Assembly (NCBI GenBank): GCA_030848705.1
Contig: CM061240.1
Span: 121,942,998-122,006,997 of the forward strand
Direction of reading: 5' to 3'
Source: Heracleum sosnowskyi
Lineage: Eukaryota; Streptophyta; Magnoliopsida; Apiales; Apiaceae
DNA: 64,000 nucleotides
The position numbers were made by a program, and so were the translations under genes. The notes under the pieces are model-generated. The model was not told where the DNA came from, made no database searches, and saw only the letters and a program-made list of their open reading frames with translations. Each line of letters begins with the position of its first letter. Positions within the stretch are counted from its first letter, which is position 1. Below, piece by piece: positions 30,784 to 44,200 of the stretch.

Positions 30784-33700
30784 CAGTGGCGGACTTATGA
30801 GTAAGCGGGCCCAGCTTGTGCTGGGTGAAATTTTATAGATTTTACTGAAATTGTTTTTACCGCTGGGTAAAAAATGTGAAGTGAAAAAATAAATATAATA
30901 AATGAATATATTCTAAAAATCAGTTTACACAACACAACCCAACTAGCAAGTCCCAACAAGCAACAACAGAACACTCTCATTGCTATGCAAGACTGCAACT
31001 TACAATTTAGAAATTACAAATCTACAATCTCTTCACTATCGCTGGAATTTCCAAGGACAATATTGATATTTGTATTGATATTTAATTCACCACTATTGTC
31101 TATTGAGGTAATTTTTATCTCTTTTTACTTGTTTCAATCAAGCAATTATAGAATGCACATTAACTGCTTGATGGAATGCATATATGAAAATTGAAATTTC
31201 TTAGATTATGTAAATGCTTTATAATTATGTTAAATGTTAAATGTTTAACTTCTTGCATCATTAGCTCAAGTATTAGTAATTTAGTAATTTAGTATATTAA
31301 TATTAATCTCTCTTGAGTCTTGATTCTTGAATAATATATAGGAATATAGGATGTCTGATCAACATTCAAGGAAACGAATGAAGTCTTTTTTTTCTTTTTA
31401 TAAAAGAGATGGCGGTGATAGTACTCAAACCCCTGCCCCAGCATCAAGTAATTCTGTGCCTGTGACTCCCAATCAGCCTAATCATTTGCCTATAGATGAG
31501 ATGGAAGTCATAGTTGAGACTCCAAATAAGCCAGCTATTCAAACTGATCCTGGATTGCGTGATCCAATTTGTACATTTCCCGTGAACCAGCAAGATCGTA
31601 TACGAAAGGAGTATGTGAAATTGGGGCCTTGTCAACCGAAGTTACAAAATTATCCAACAACTTTTGATGACCGTGATAACCGTCGTTTTCAATATAGATG
31701 GTTTGAGTTATTTCCTTGGTTAGAGTATTCAGTAGCTAAAGATAAGGCATTCTGCTTTCCTTGTTTTCTTTTTGAAAAAGATCCACCAAGATTTCCTTTG
31801 TTCACTACTGTAGGGTGTTGCAATTGGAGTAGAATGTTGGCAGGAAAGAAAGGTGTTTGTGAATCACATGTTGGACAGACAAATTCTTTTCATCTAAAGA
31901 ATGTTCAGAGTTAGGCTAATTTACAAAGAACTTCGCAACACATTGATCGTGTGATTGAGAAACTTCCACCAGAAATTGTAAGGCAGAATAGATTGCGTTT
32001 AAAGACAACAATAGCAGCTTGTAAGTATCTCGTGAAAGAAGGATTTTCATTTAGAGGTCACGATGAGTCTTCTAACTCCAATAGCAGATGGCATTTCATT
32101 GAGATAATAAAGAGTTATGCAGATATGAATGATGAGATTGCAAAAGTCGTTCTTGAAAATGCTCCCAAACATGCCATGTACATTGCACCATCAATTCAGA
32201 AGGAAATTTTAGATATCATTGTAACTAAAATTCGAAATCAGATTCGTCGAGAAGTGGGAGATGCCAAGTTTTGTATCCTAGTTGATGAATCACTTGATGT
32301 ATCTCACAAGGAGCAAATGGCTATTATTCTTAGATTTGTTGATGAAGAAGGATATGTTCGAGAAAGGTTCTTCGAAATTGTTAGTGTTAAAGACACTACT
32401 TCTATTAATCTCAAGGAATATATTTGTCTCGTGCTTTCTACAAACAAACTCCAAGTGCAAAACATTCGAGGTCAGGGATACGATAGAGCTAGCAATATGC
32501 GTGGTCAGTTTCATGGATTAAAAACATTATTCCTTCAAGAATGTCCTTATGCATATTACGTTCATTGCTTTGCTCATCGATTACAATTATCCTTGAATGC
32601 ATGTGCTAGAGATGTTCCTGATATGCAATTATTTTTTCAAATGCTAAGATCTATCGTTACTTTTGTTGGATCTTCATCAAAGCGTACAAATATGCTAAAG
32701 GATATTCAACAAGCAGAAATTGCAGAAAGTTTAGCAGGTGGAGATCTTGAAACTAGAAAGGGTCTTAATCAAATTCGTAGTTTGAAAAGGGCGGGTATGA
32801 CTCGATGGGGATCTCACTTTGCTTCAGTCAATAACTTGGTTCATATGTTCAAAGAAGTTACTCAACTTCTTCAAGGTATGATGATTGATAAAGAACTTGC
32901 TGGAAGTATAAGAGGTGATGCAAAAGGTTTTCTTAAGGCATTAAGGGCATTTGACTTTGTTTTTTGTTTTTTGATCACTAACAAAATAATGGGAATAACT
33001 GATTTACTTTCTCAAGCCTTGCAACGACAGTCCCCAGACATTGTTAATGCTATGAATTTAGTTTTGAGTACCAAGACACTTCTTCAGGCACTACGCGATG
33101 ATGGTTGGGCTAATTTTTTGCAAAGTGTCCAACAATTTGTTGATGATCATGGTCTTGAAATGCCTCATATGGGTGCCGCTTATTCAATGGGTACTGGTCG
33201 TGGTTGTCAGCAACATGATGTTGTTACAAATGAACATCATTATCATTTTAACATATTTAATGTGATTATTGATGTTCAAATGATGGAGCTGAATGACAGG
33301 TTCACCGAGCAAAGCATCGAACTTCTTGTTTTGAGTTCTGCATTGGATCCTAAAAATTAGTTTAAGAAGTTTGATATAGACAACATTTACGAACTTGCAG
33401 AAAAGTTCTATCCAAGAGACTTTAATGCATCAGAGGTAAGAGCTTTAAGGTTATAATTAGAGCATTATAAATGCCAAGTCGTTTCTAATAAAGACTTTCA
33501 GGAATTGTCATCTATTGCACAAGTATGTAGAATGTTAGTTGAAACAGATTTGGCTAAGCTTTTTCCCTTGGTTGATATGCTGATTCGTTTAGTCTTGACA
33601 CTTCATGTTTCTACGACAACTACTGAACGGGCATTTTCAGCAATGAAAATTATAAAAACCAGGCTTAGAAACAAGATGGAAGACGGGTATCTTTCAGGTT

Positions 33701-33844
33701 GCATGATGCTTCACATTGAAAATGAGTATGTGGATGGTATTGACTCAGAGGCTATAATTGATCATTTCGAGTCTATTGGAGACCGTAAAGCTCAATTTAG
33801 ATAAAGATTCGTTGGGTAAGTTTTTTTGGCTGGATCCGCCACTG
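30784..33844 (+). mobile_element. hAT superfamily DNA transposon, complete ends
   Basis: Perfect 10-bp inverted ends CAGTGGCGGA and TCCGCCACTG, flanked by the perfect 8-bp TSD GTTCAGCT (30776-30783 and 33845-33852), as expected for hAT. It contains one transposase frame with three stops. It sits in the minus-strand gene relic. Confidence 0.95.
31351..33804 (+). pseudogene. hAT transposase, ZMYM1/TTF-type, three in-frame stops and no frameshift
   Basis: 818 codons from the ATG at 31351 stay in one frame. Stops are TAG at 31912, TAG at 33358 and TAA at 33454. The N-terminus has a TTF-type zinc-finger region (FQYRWFELFPWLEYS; AFCFPCFLFEK), a DUF4371-like core (FCILVDESLDVSHKEQMAI; MTRWGSHFASVNNL) and a C-terminal hAT dimerisation block (TTTERAFSAMKIIKTRLRNK). 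Family proteins cut and paste elements with 8-bp duplications. The leader from 30784 to 31350 lacks coding sequence and may hold promoter and 5'UTR. Full-length homology with only point nonsense changes means it died recently or is being read in its present form by suppression, which is unlikely. Confidence 0.92.
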
Positions 33845-33984
33845 GTTCAGCTCTCTAGTTCCACCACTCTTCGTCTCTATCCTTTTCATCAGCCTGCCTC
33901 CTGAGACTTGTAGTGCTCGAATCCTCGTCGCTTCCTTCTGAGCTTGAATCATCATAATCAACCGTATCTATAGATGGTTCTTTA
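33845..33984 (-). pseudogene. Unidentified gene relic, acidic middle part
   Basis: Minus-strand frame EPSIDTVDYDDSSSEGSDED, then SSTTSLRRQADEKDRDEEWW, one stop (TAG) and a link to the piece at 30513-30783. On its other side, removal of the copia element (33985-50494) and one CTTTA joins it in frame to 50500-50560 (NNAPFSEFANDK). The acidic Ser/Asp/Glu composition resembles a nuclear or trafficking-protein linker, but no family is recognised. Confidence 0.5.
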
Positions 33985-34192
33985 TATTGAGTAAATAAAT
34001 AATTAATTGTAAATATTTGATTTACACAGTCATCATAGTTAGTTAGATTGACAGTTGTACAAAGTTAGTTACAGATTAAGGGTAAATATATAGTCTTGTA
34101 CATACAGCTCAACCAATTTCAATACAATCATTTTATGTTTTATTTTCTTGAGATCAAGAAGATGAAGATCAAGAATAAGCTTGATCTTATCA
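33985..34192 (+). repeat. 5' LTR of the outer copia element
   Basis: 208 bp ending CTTATCA, directly followed by the tRNA-Met primer-binding site at 34193. Confidence 0.93.
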
Positions 34193-34388
34193 TGGTATCA
34201 GAGCAAGGTTGAAGTTTTTTTTCCGTTAATCTCGTTTAGATTCCTCTTCTCTCTCTCGAAAGAAATCTCTCCTGATCTCTCTCTCGATCAATTACATTTT
34301 TTTTTTGTGATTGATTCTTGTTATTCGGTGACTCTTCATCTTGATCTAATTGATCTAATTCTCTCAAATCCTCATAAATTTGGTTAAA

Positions 34389-35743
34389 ATGGCTACATCT
34401 TGTCAGAATCGCATCGATTCTCAGGAGATTCCTTCACAAAATCAAGCTGTGAATTACAATGATCCGTATTATCTTTCTTCCGGTGATAATACGAGACAAC
34501 AATTAGGAACAATGTCACTTACTGGCGAGAATTACATTAATTAGAGCCGCAGTGTGAAAATGGCACTTAGTGCGAAGAATAAGCTAGGTTTTATTGACGG
34601 ATCGCTGATGAAACCAAGTAATGATTCACCAGATCTTAACAAGTGGATTCGCAATGATTATATGGTAATGTCTTGGCTTACATCTTCTATGGATCAGGTA
34701 ATATCTGATAGCTTTATATTTGCTGCTTCATCGAAAGATCTGTGGTGTGATATTGCTGAACGTTTTGGAAAGTCTAATGTTTCGTTGCTTTATGAATTGC
34801 ATATTAGTCTGTCTAAGATTCAACAAGATAATTTAACTATAGCTGAATATTATGGTAAATTGAAGAATGTATGTTATAAATTGCTTGTGTTGGAAGGGTA
34901 TCTAGATTGCAGTTGTGGTGCTATGACTAAATGTACTTGTGATCTGCTTAAGAAAGCCACAGAAGCCAATGAAACTAAGAAATTAATTCAGCTCATATGT
35001 GGATTGAATAAGCAATATGACTCTGTCAAGACAAATTTACTGAGCATGGAACCATTACCTTCAGTACTTAAGGCTTATCATATTCTCCAACAGGTTGAGA
35101 AACAGAATAACTTGACTTTGAATGTATCTAAGCCATCTGAAATAAGTGCTTTCTATAGCCAGAAATTGAATTATCCTTTAGCCTCTTCTAAGGTTCAATC
35201 AATGGTCAGAAAAGACTATAAGAAGATGAAGCAAGATGTTATCTGTGATTACTGCAAGATAAAAGGATATGGTACAGATCAGTGTTTCAAGTTAGTAGGT
35301 TATCCAGAATGGTACAATACTCTTAAAGGAAAGAACTCACAAGGATCACAATTTACTCCACGAATGGTTGGTAATGTTTCTGAAATATCGGGTGTTCTTG
35401 GTGCTGCACCAAAGGACAATTTATCTTCTTCTCAGGTGGATACTAAGATGGTTTCAGCTGTATATCAAGAGATTCTCAAAATGATGCAACAGACTCCTAG
35501 TTCTCCATTATCTGATCAACACTCTTCAGTGAACTTTGCAGGTATTGTCTTTGCATTTCAAGTTGATTTTGTAGATTCACATAATTCTAGTGCATCATGG
35601 ATCATTGATACAGGAGCTAGTGACCACATGGCATTTAATTGTTTGTTATTTGATGAAATTCATGATACACCTAGTCCAATTACTATTTGTTTACCTGATG
35701 GAACTATCAAATTAATTGACAAGTTTGGAAATGTAATGTTAAC
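34389..35743 (+). pseudogene. Outer copia gag and start of protease
   Basis: From the ATG at 34389 the frame has one stop, TAG at 34542, where the family has Trp (TYxxW-like, GENYINW). It then runs through a UBN2-type gag (LWCDIAERFGKSN; LLSMEPLPSVLKAYHILQQ), a zinc knuckle CDYCKIKGYGTDQC whose usual His is Tyr, and a protease with IIDTGASDHMA. It is cut at 35743 by the Sirevirus insertion and continues at 47476. Knuckle damage and the stop indicate a dead copy. Confidence 0.9.
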
Positions 35744-36235
35744 TGTTAGGCCGAATACACAATATATAATCAATATATGTATGATAAGAACAATTAAGAA
35801 CACTGTTTATGATCAATAAACTGAATTATATAAATAACTCTTCTCTCAGTGATGTTAAAGAATCACAGAGAGCTACTAGGTTACAAGAATAATGTATTCA
35901 GTATTCGCCTCCCTTTTAGGGTTAACCTATCTGTGTTTATATAATACACAGTTACATAATCAATCTCTAATTGATATTCCTATAAATTAGCTATACAAAT
36001 CATATCAAATTAGGATTGTTTCTGTCTTCTGTTCCGTTTCCTTAACTGTCTCAATATATCTTGCTTTTTTCCATCTTCAAGATATATTGCTTCTAGAATC
36101 TTCATATTAGCACCGACAGTTGATGAACTCTTCACCCCGTCAGACTTTATCAAACTCTGACTGGCTTCTAGTAAACTCTGATGAGTACCTGGTACTTAAA
36201 CACTGATGAACAAACGTCAGCAATTATATCTAACA
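35744..36235 (-). repeat. 3' LTR of the Sirevirus
   Basis: 492 bp, TGTTAG...CTAACA. On the minus strand it is preceded by GTTGGGGGAGAT (36236-36247), the polypurine tract. Confidence 0.95.
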
Positions 36236-36380
36236 ATCTCCCCCAACTTGTGCATAATGAAGATGTACAAGTTAAATAGATAATTGATGATGTCAAAACA
36301 TATAACAAATGCAGTGTTTAAATATAACAGAGTTTAACTTTAACTTAGAACAGAAAACTTTAAAAACTTAAAGTCAGACT

Positions 36381-39300
36381 TTACTTAATCTCTTCAATAT
36401 CAGGCACTGTCCTGAGATAATCGATGAGAAGTCTTCTTTCAGCCTTTTCTAGCTCATCTACCATGATCCCTTTCAATTCTTTAAGCTCTGGATCACTTTC
36501 TCCAGTCTGGTAGATAGCAGCTCTCAGAGAATAAATGTTGTTCTTCCTCATTTCATTCCCTAGCCGGATATAGTAAGATTTGTCTGACTCCAGATTGAAT
36601 TCCAAGACTTTAATACCTAGTGCAGTATTGAACTTAGCACTATTTCTCTTCATCTCAACAATCTTTCCATAAGCATCTCTGTACTTAGGAATATATGCAC
36701 TAGAAACACCACCTCCAAGCATAGCTTTTGTCTTCAGCATCCTTTCTCTTAGAACTAAAGCAGCATTGTGAGTACTTCTATTTTTGACTTTGAGAAGGTA
36801 TAAAACATACTCAAGCTCTTCCCATAGCTTCAATTGAACATCAGCTTCTCCTACTCTGTATACTCATCCATCAGACATAAAATATAACAGAACCTCTTTC
36901 TTCAATCCTTTATGATAGACCATCTGAACAGATTCTAGTTTATCAAGGCTCTCTTGAGATACCCCAATACCAGCTTCTGCCAGTGACGTTTGATCTAAAG
37001 ATCTGTTATTTATTCTCTTTTCCCTGTGTGAACCTAAACCAGACTTGTCATAAGATTCTTTTCCAAGTACTGTCCTGGTTTGAGAAAAATCAACAGCTTC
37101 TAACGTCAGAGTTTCAGAAAGTACCGGTCTTAAGAAACCTTGAAGTTGTGGAGCTAGCTGAGTTTGTACAACTTCAGCCTTGTCAGAGGTTGTCACAACT
37201 TTAGTAGAAATATCAACATGAGCAACGTCAGAGGTTGATTTGTTTATCCTTGATTCAACTTGAGCAACGTCAGAGGTTGAATAATTCTTCTTTGGTAACT
37301 GTCCTTCTTCTACCAGTATACCCTTTCCTTTATCAGTATTTGCAATCACAGGTCTCCTTGTGTATTGTATACTCTGTTGAGTATTTTCTTTGATAGAAAT
37401 TCCAATTTCTTTCTTTCTAGGAGCCTTTACTGATTTCTTCTTATAAGTACCAGAAGCAACTTTCTTTTTATGTTCTTCAGACAGCATCTTCATTTCTGCT
37501 TCCAAATCCTCAATTGTCACTTCACCATCATGCTCATCTAAAAACAGCTTGGCTGCAATCTCTTCATCAGTTATGGGATTAGCTGAAATCACTAGACTCT
37601 TAAGTCTTGAAGAAGATTGAGAATGAGTACCAGAGCCAGTAGCACCAGAGTTTGTTTGATTTCTATCAGAGTTTGACTTGAATCTCCCTTGCACTTGAAT
37701 AATATTTGACTTTTTCTCAGTGTCCTTGCTTCCACCATCAGTTCCATCATCCCTCTGTCTCAGAGTTTGAGTTCTTTTGCATTTGTCCTTAGAAACCCTC
37801 TCCCCCTTTTTGACATCATTAGGAATTAGAACTGATGTCAGCAATTCTAGTGATGCAGCAATAGAATCAATTTTTCCAGACATCAAAGTCTGATTCTCTT
37901 CAACCTTCAGTAACCTGGAGCTAAAATCCTTTTGTTCTTGACACAGGGAAAGATATAAAGATTTATCCTTTTTCAATGTAACTTCCCTGGCAACTATGTC
38001 ATTTCTCAGTCCATCAATAACCTTATCAGTAGTATCAAAGCGATTATGCAATGATTTGACTTGGACAATTGTGGCTTTGAGATGAGTTAAAAGTTCAGGA
38101 TTTTGAATTTCCTTAGAAGACTTGGTCACAAAATCAGCAGCTCTTTCATCAGAAAAGATAGTTTCTCTGCTTGACCAATTAGAAAAATACATTTCCTGAA
38201 AGTGAGCGTCTGTAGCATGTTGAGCAGCAACTCTTTGAGATGTATCAACAGAGTTTGCAGAAGAAGCAGCATTAGAAGAAATAGAAACAACTTCGTCAGC
38301 ATTATCTTGTGCTCTCTCAGGAAGATCAGAGTTTACAACTACATTTTATGCAGCTTCTTCAACAATATGCTCTGCAGTAATGTCAACATTCTCTGCTGCA
38401 ACATCATCTTTCTCAGCATCTTCTTCTACTGCTGGAACAGCTTCTTCCACAGATCTTGCTGCCTGATCAACCTCTTCACCAACTTCAATAACTTGATTAG
38501 TGACAGAGAGAATCTCTGTATGAGTTGCCATTGACTCTTCAATTTCCAGAGTGGCTTGATCAGCTGCCACATCCGCAGTGTCACAAATACTGACAGTATG
38601 ATGTGCTTCAATCTCTTCTTCATTGTCCATCTCCAATAAAGGTTCAAGGAACACCTCAGGAGCTTCATCAGAATTTACTCTGTCCACTATAGGCACAGTA
38701 GTGTTATCATCGACAACAATCTCCTCAATAACAACATCATCCTCATCAGCATGAGCTCTGGTCTCATCAGTAACAACCTCCTGATTTGCAGCTTCAGGAA
38801 CTTCAGCGTTTACAAAAACTCTGTCCTCATCAGCAGTAGTTACAACATGCTCCTCAACAAAATCTTCTGGAGCTTCATGCTGGACAGCTTCAGCATTTGG
38901 ATCAGAAACATCCAACTCCTCAAAAAGATAATCAGTCACCAACTTTCTTCTTTTCTGATGTGAAATTTCACTGTCAGCAAAAGATGGCCTATTTGCCCTT
39001 CTTTTCTTCCTTGAAGTTCCAGCAGATGTTGACACCCTAATATCAACTGATGATTTAGAAATCCTTGCTGGCTTAGAACCCATATGCTTAGTCCTACCAC
39101 CCCTTGCAGGTTTGACAGATGTTGATGAAGGTAGCTCTGTTTGTAAAGGCTCAGGTTGAGGCTCTGATTGAGAAGAAGCCTGTGTTGGTGGATTTACTTG
39201 ATCATTTATAAACTGTTGCACAGAGGCAGGTAGCAACAAGTCTCCAACAACCCCTTTCTTAACATCCTTATTGATAAGATCAGAAAATATCCTCTTGTGT

Positions 39301-39855
39301 AATTTAAAACAAGAAACATCTTCATCAATTACTTCTACCCCCGATTTGCAGACTGTCTGTGGGAATAGCATCCCAGTTGGTGCATTTCTTTCCGAACGTC
39401 CTTGTAATGCAATCAAAGAAGAAGCTCCACTCCTTCCTTAAGAACGGTCGTTTCAACTGTCCAATCTTAGTCAAGGGTCCAGAATACCCAATCTCTCGCA
39501 TCATCCTTATCAAATCTTCATCACCCATTCCAATAGTATACGACGAAAACTCAGGAAACCCCATTGCAGCCCGAATGGTTCCAGCAGTAATTACATACTC
39601 TGTTTCTTCAAATTCAAAGATAATAGATGGGTTACCAGTCTCACCACCATCATCATACATCCCGGACTCCCAAAACGCCTTGATTTGTAAACCAGAAAGT
39701 TTTGCTGGTTCAACTAAAGCACGCCCAATCGCTGACTGAGCAAGAAAATCTTGAATCATATGAAAAGCTTCTAGTGCGTTGGCAGTGTTTAATGGTGCTG
39801 CATAGTTATTTGGAACAAATTCTAACCCAGAAGAAACAAAAGCTGTAGTCGCCAT
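36381..39855 (-). pseudogene. Envelope-position ORF of the Sirevirus, decayed
   Basis: Starts at the ATG at 39855 (MATTAFVSSGLEFVPNNY). The first 170 residues form a globular region (FWESGMYDDGGETGNP; RKEWSFFFDCITRTFGKKC) found in many plant Sirevirus 3' ORFs. Around 39340 the frame changes, probably through a deletion, and resumes as CFKLHKRIFSDLINKDVKKG. Long acidic and Ser/Thr-rich sequence follows, a TAA at about 38346-38348, a coiled-coil-like part (SLHNRFDTTDKVIDGL), a TGA at 36864, then a final open part ending VPDIEEIK at 36381. I see no convincing signal peptide or fusion machinery, so envelope refers only to position in the element. At least three breaks make it non-functional here. 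Confidence 0.8.
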
Positions 39856-41214
39856 TAGTAAGATTTGAAAGAAATCAAAGAAACTGATGCAAAAGCTTCG
39901 AAAGAGTTTGAAAGTAGGAAAGTGTTTGTGAATATGTGTGTGTGAATTAGATGTAAATTGAAGTAAAATGTGAAAGGTTTAGACGTATGTTTGTGTATTG
40001 TATAAATATGAAATTCAAAATTAAAAACTGAACAGTTTTTAATCATTAATACACAACTGTCTTACTCCGTTAACTGTGTGAGTGGGACACGTGGCACACA
40101 TGCAATGACTGACAGCAAATAATTGACAGTTTCCAATGCGCATGCGCAGTAAAAACAACAATTATTACCGCCCTTTACACTTTTCTAAACACTCAACCTC
40201 TCTCCTCTGTTTAATACAAATTAGAACCGTTACCAATCATACTCTTTTATTTTCAAGAATGTTTTCTCAAAATTGTTAACTGTCTGAAACAAATAATTAA
40301 TTTTAATCATCAGAGATTAAAATAAAATTACCTCAGCGTATAGTACACAGTTCATCAGTGTTTACCAATCCTCCTCCTTTATAAATAAACTCTTTTCATA
40401 AACTGTACAGGTGTGAGTATTTGTGTGTGAATTAGCAGAGTTTACTGAATATGAATATTTAGATCATCTCAAAGTGCATAAAATCCACAAACAAAAGCAG
40501 TAAAAACTGGTTGCTCAAACTCTCATATAAAATAAAATCTGATTTTTATATCTAAACTCTGAATTCTGATATCCTTTCATTTGGATATATCTTTTATTTT
40601 CACCCCCTTTATATAATTTTTTTTATTTTTTATTTTTCCAGTAATCAGTGGTTGGCACTAGTCACCAAAAATCAGAGATTTTAGCCCTTATTTCATACAA
40701 TAAGTTCCTGGATCTTCCTAGGCACAACACGATCTCAAAGGAATTTGTGCTCTTTTTGGCATCTTTTGATTTGAGGGTGAAATATTTGCAATTAATTAAC
40801 AGAGTTTAGACTTTTCATCAGTTAATACAATTAATTTATGAGAGAAAGTGCAAACAGCTAATACAGACTCAGTGTATAGGATCAATAAACTAAGAGATGC
40901 TATAAATATAGAGACAATATCATGCTGTGTAAAATTTCTGCACATTTTGTAATTTAGAATTTATAATACTTAGAAGAATTCATGATTACTTACTGAAAAT
41001 CATGCTTCATACACTTTCTTCATCGGTCTTTGTGTTTCAGACAATATCACAATCAGAGTTTAACATCAGACTTTAACCGACAGGGTATTACTGACAGAGT
41101 ATGACTAACAGAGTTTACTATCAGAGTTTAACATACTGGTACAAATAGCAGTTAACACATGCAAAGAATCATGAGCATAAAATCATGTATAGAGTTTGAC
41201 TCTAACCAGTATCT
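39856..41214 (-). other. Long non-coding spacer between Sirevirus pol and the 3' ORF
   Basis: About 1.36 kb of AT-rich DNA with no open frame of note, containing a T-rich run near 40600-40640 and repeats of CAGAGTTTA-like words near 41050-41130. Sireviruses often have such a spacer. It might hold the leader of a spliced or separately promoted 3' transcript. Confidence 0.6.
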
Positions 41215-44200
41215 CTAGTCAAAACCAGAGATCATTCCAAGTTCATTTACCAGCCTTGTAAAGGTAGCTTCACTCAAAGGTTTGGTGAAGATATCTGCAA
41301 GCTGTTGGTCTGTAGAAACAAAATGAAGCTCAATGTTTCCTTCTTCCACATGTTCCCTGATAAAATGATACCTTATGCTGATATGCTTGGTCATGGAGTG
41401 CTGTACTGGATTACCTGTCATAGCAATAGCACTTTGATTATCACAGTAAATAGGTATTCTAGAGTACCTTAATCCATAGTCCAGCAATTGATTCTTCATC
41501 CATAAAATCTGTGCACAACAGCTACCAGCAGCTATATACTCTGCTTCTGCTGTGGATGTGGAAATTGATTTCTGTTTCTTTCTGTACCAAGAAACTAATC
41601 TGTCACCTAAAAATTGACAGCTTCCACTTGTGCTTTTTCTGTCTATCTTACAGCCTGCAAAATCTGCATCAGAGTAACCAATTAATTTAAACTCTGATTC
41701 TCTAGGGTACCACAAACCGAGGGTTATGGTTCCTTTGAGATATTTGAAAATCCTCTTTACAGCTGTTAGATGTGGCTCTCTGGGGTCTGCTTGAAATCTT
41801 GCACAAAGACATGTTGCATACATGATATCTGGTCTACTTGCTGTCAGATAAAGAAGAGACCCTATCATTCCTCTATAGTTTGTCATATCTACTGAGGCTC
41901 CTGTGTCTTTGTCTAGCTTTGTTGCAGTAGCCATGGGAGTTGTAGCAGATGAACTATCAAGCATACCAAATTTCTTGAGAAGATTTCTGGTATATTTTGC
42001 TTGATTGATAAAAATCCCATCATCTGTTTGCTTGACCTGTAAGCCTAGAAAATAACTAAGCTCTCCCATCATACTCATTTGATATCTTGACTGCATAAGC
42101 TTGGCAATTTTCTTACAAAGTTTGTCATTAGTAGACCCAAAAATTATGTCATCCACATAGATTTGAACTAACAGCAAATCATCACCAGTATTAAAGTAGA
42201 ACAAGGTTTTGTCAATTGTACCTCTAGTGAACCCACTTTCTAAAAGAAATTGAGCCAGAGTTTCATACCATGCTCTAGGTGCCTGCTTTAGTCCATATAA
42301 TGCCTTATCAAGCCTGTAGACATAATCTGGATGTTTGGGATCTACAAACCCTGGTGGTTGTTCAACAAACACTTCTTCTTCAAGTTTCCCATTGAGAAAA
42401 GCACTTTTCACATCCATCTGAAAGACTTTAAATTTCTTGTGAGCAGCATAGGCCAGAAAAATCCTTATTGCCTCCAATCTTGCAACTGGAGCAAAGGTTT
42501 CATCATAGTCAATTCCTTCCTGCTGAGAATAGCCTTTTGCCACAAGTCTAGCCTTATTCCTTGTAATCACTCCATCACTGTCTGTTTTGTTTCTGAAAAC
42601 CCACTTTGTACCAACAATAGATCTGTTCTTTGGTCTTGGTACAAGTGTCCAGACTTCATTCCTCTCAAATTCATTTAACTCCTCTTGCATTGCTGTTATC
42701 CAGTTAGCATCTTGAAGAGCTTCTTCCACTTTCTTGGGCTCTGTTTGAGATAAGAATGCATGAAACAGACATTCATTATTTGTAGCACTTCTAGTTCTTA
42801 CACTAGCTTCTGGATCTCCAATTATCAAGTCAGGTGTATGGGATTGTGTCCACCTTCTTGCTGTTGGTAATTGGCTTCTATTTTCATTATTAGATCCTCC
42901 CCCTTGATCCATGCTCTCCTGATTTTCTGCTTGACCATTTGCATTCTCTGAGGCTCCCCCTGAATTGGACTGTTCAGTATTTGAACCTTCAGAGTTTGAC
43001 TCGGAGTTTCTGTTGGATTCTTCATTTGACTCTTTTTCAGAATTTGAGTCATCACTTTGAAAAGTTTCTGAAGTTTCTTCACGCTCCCCCTCAACTGGTT
43101 CTCCATTTCGTTCTGTCAGAGAAAATTCTTCAGAGTTTACCAGTAGAGGATCAGAGTATGCTTCGACAGAGTTTGTTGGATTTGCTTCATCAGAGTTTAC
43201 ATTTTCAGAGTATAGATCTTCATTTTTAAAGCGAAGTTGATCATGATATCCTTCATCTTCTATTCCAGTTATTTTCTTGTCATCAAATGACACATGTATA
43301 GATTCCATGATCACTTTTGTTCTTAGATTGTAGACTCTGAATGCTTTAGTTGATAGTGGGTATCCAACAAAAATTCCTTCATCAACTTTTAAGTCAAACT
43401 TGGTCAACTGTTCAGGATGAGTTTTCAACACAAAGCACTTACATCCAAAAATATGAAAATACTTCAAATTTGGCTTCTTATTCTTCACCATCTCATATGG
43501 AGTTTTCCTATGCTTGTTGATCAGTGTAGCATTTTGAGTAAAACAAGCAGTTTGAACAGCTTCTGCCCAGAAATAAGTTGGCAATTTTGCTTCATCAAGC
43601 ATTGTTCTGGCAGCTTCGATAAGAGTTCTGTTCTTTCTTTCAACTACACCATTTTGTTGTGGAGTTCCAGGTGCAGAAAATTCTTGCTTCACTCCTCTTT
43701 CCTTGCAGAAAGCTTCCATTACAGAATTCCTGAATTCAGTACCATTGTCACTTCTTATAGTTTTCACTTTGAATTCTGATCCTTTGTCCAGTAGCTTTAC
43801 ATGTTCCATTAGAATTGAGGCAGTTTCATCCTTCTTTGCTAAGAAGTACACCCATGTGTACCTAGTGTACTCATCAACAATGACTAGAGCATATTTCTTT
43901 CTGCCCATTGACATTATATTTACTGGACCAAAAAGATCAACATGTAGAAGATGATAAGGTTCCACAACTGAAGATTCAGATTTACTCTTGAAAGATGACT
44001 TCCTTTGCTTGGCCTTTTGACAAGAATCACACAGACCATCTAAGCTGAGTATTGACTTTGAAAGTCCCCTTACAAGATCTTTTCGAATCAGCTCATTGAT
44101 GTTGTTCAAGTTTAAGTGAGATAGCTTCTTATGCCATTTCCAACTCTCTTCACTAGACATTCTTACAGATAGACACACAGTTTTTCCTTCAGAGTTTGTT

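Noticed and set aside
33906..33916. CTTGTAGTG string as the missing right end of the CACTA-type element at 27369
   Set aside because: The adjoining bases do not match TTTTGTTGTAGTG, and the string lies in the coding relic beside the hAT element.
38202..38963. Plus-strand frames opposite the Sirevirus 3' ORF
   Set aside because: Shadow frames of the acidic, repetitive minus-strand ORF, with Cys/Ser/Leu-rich nonsense composition.
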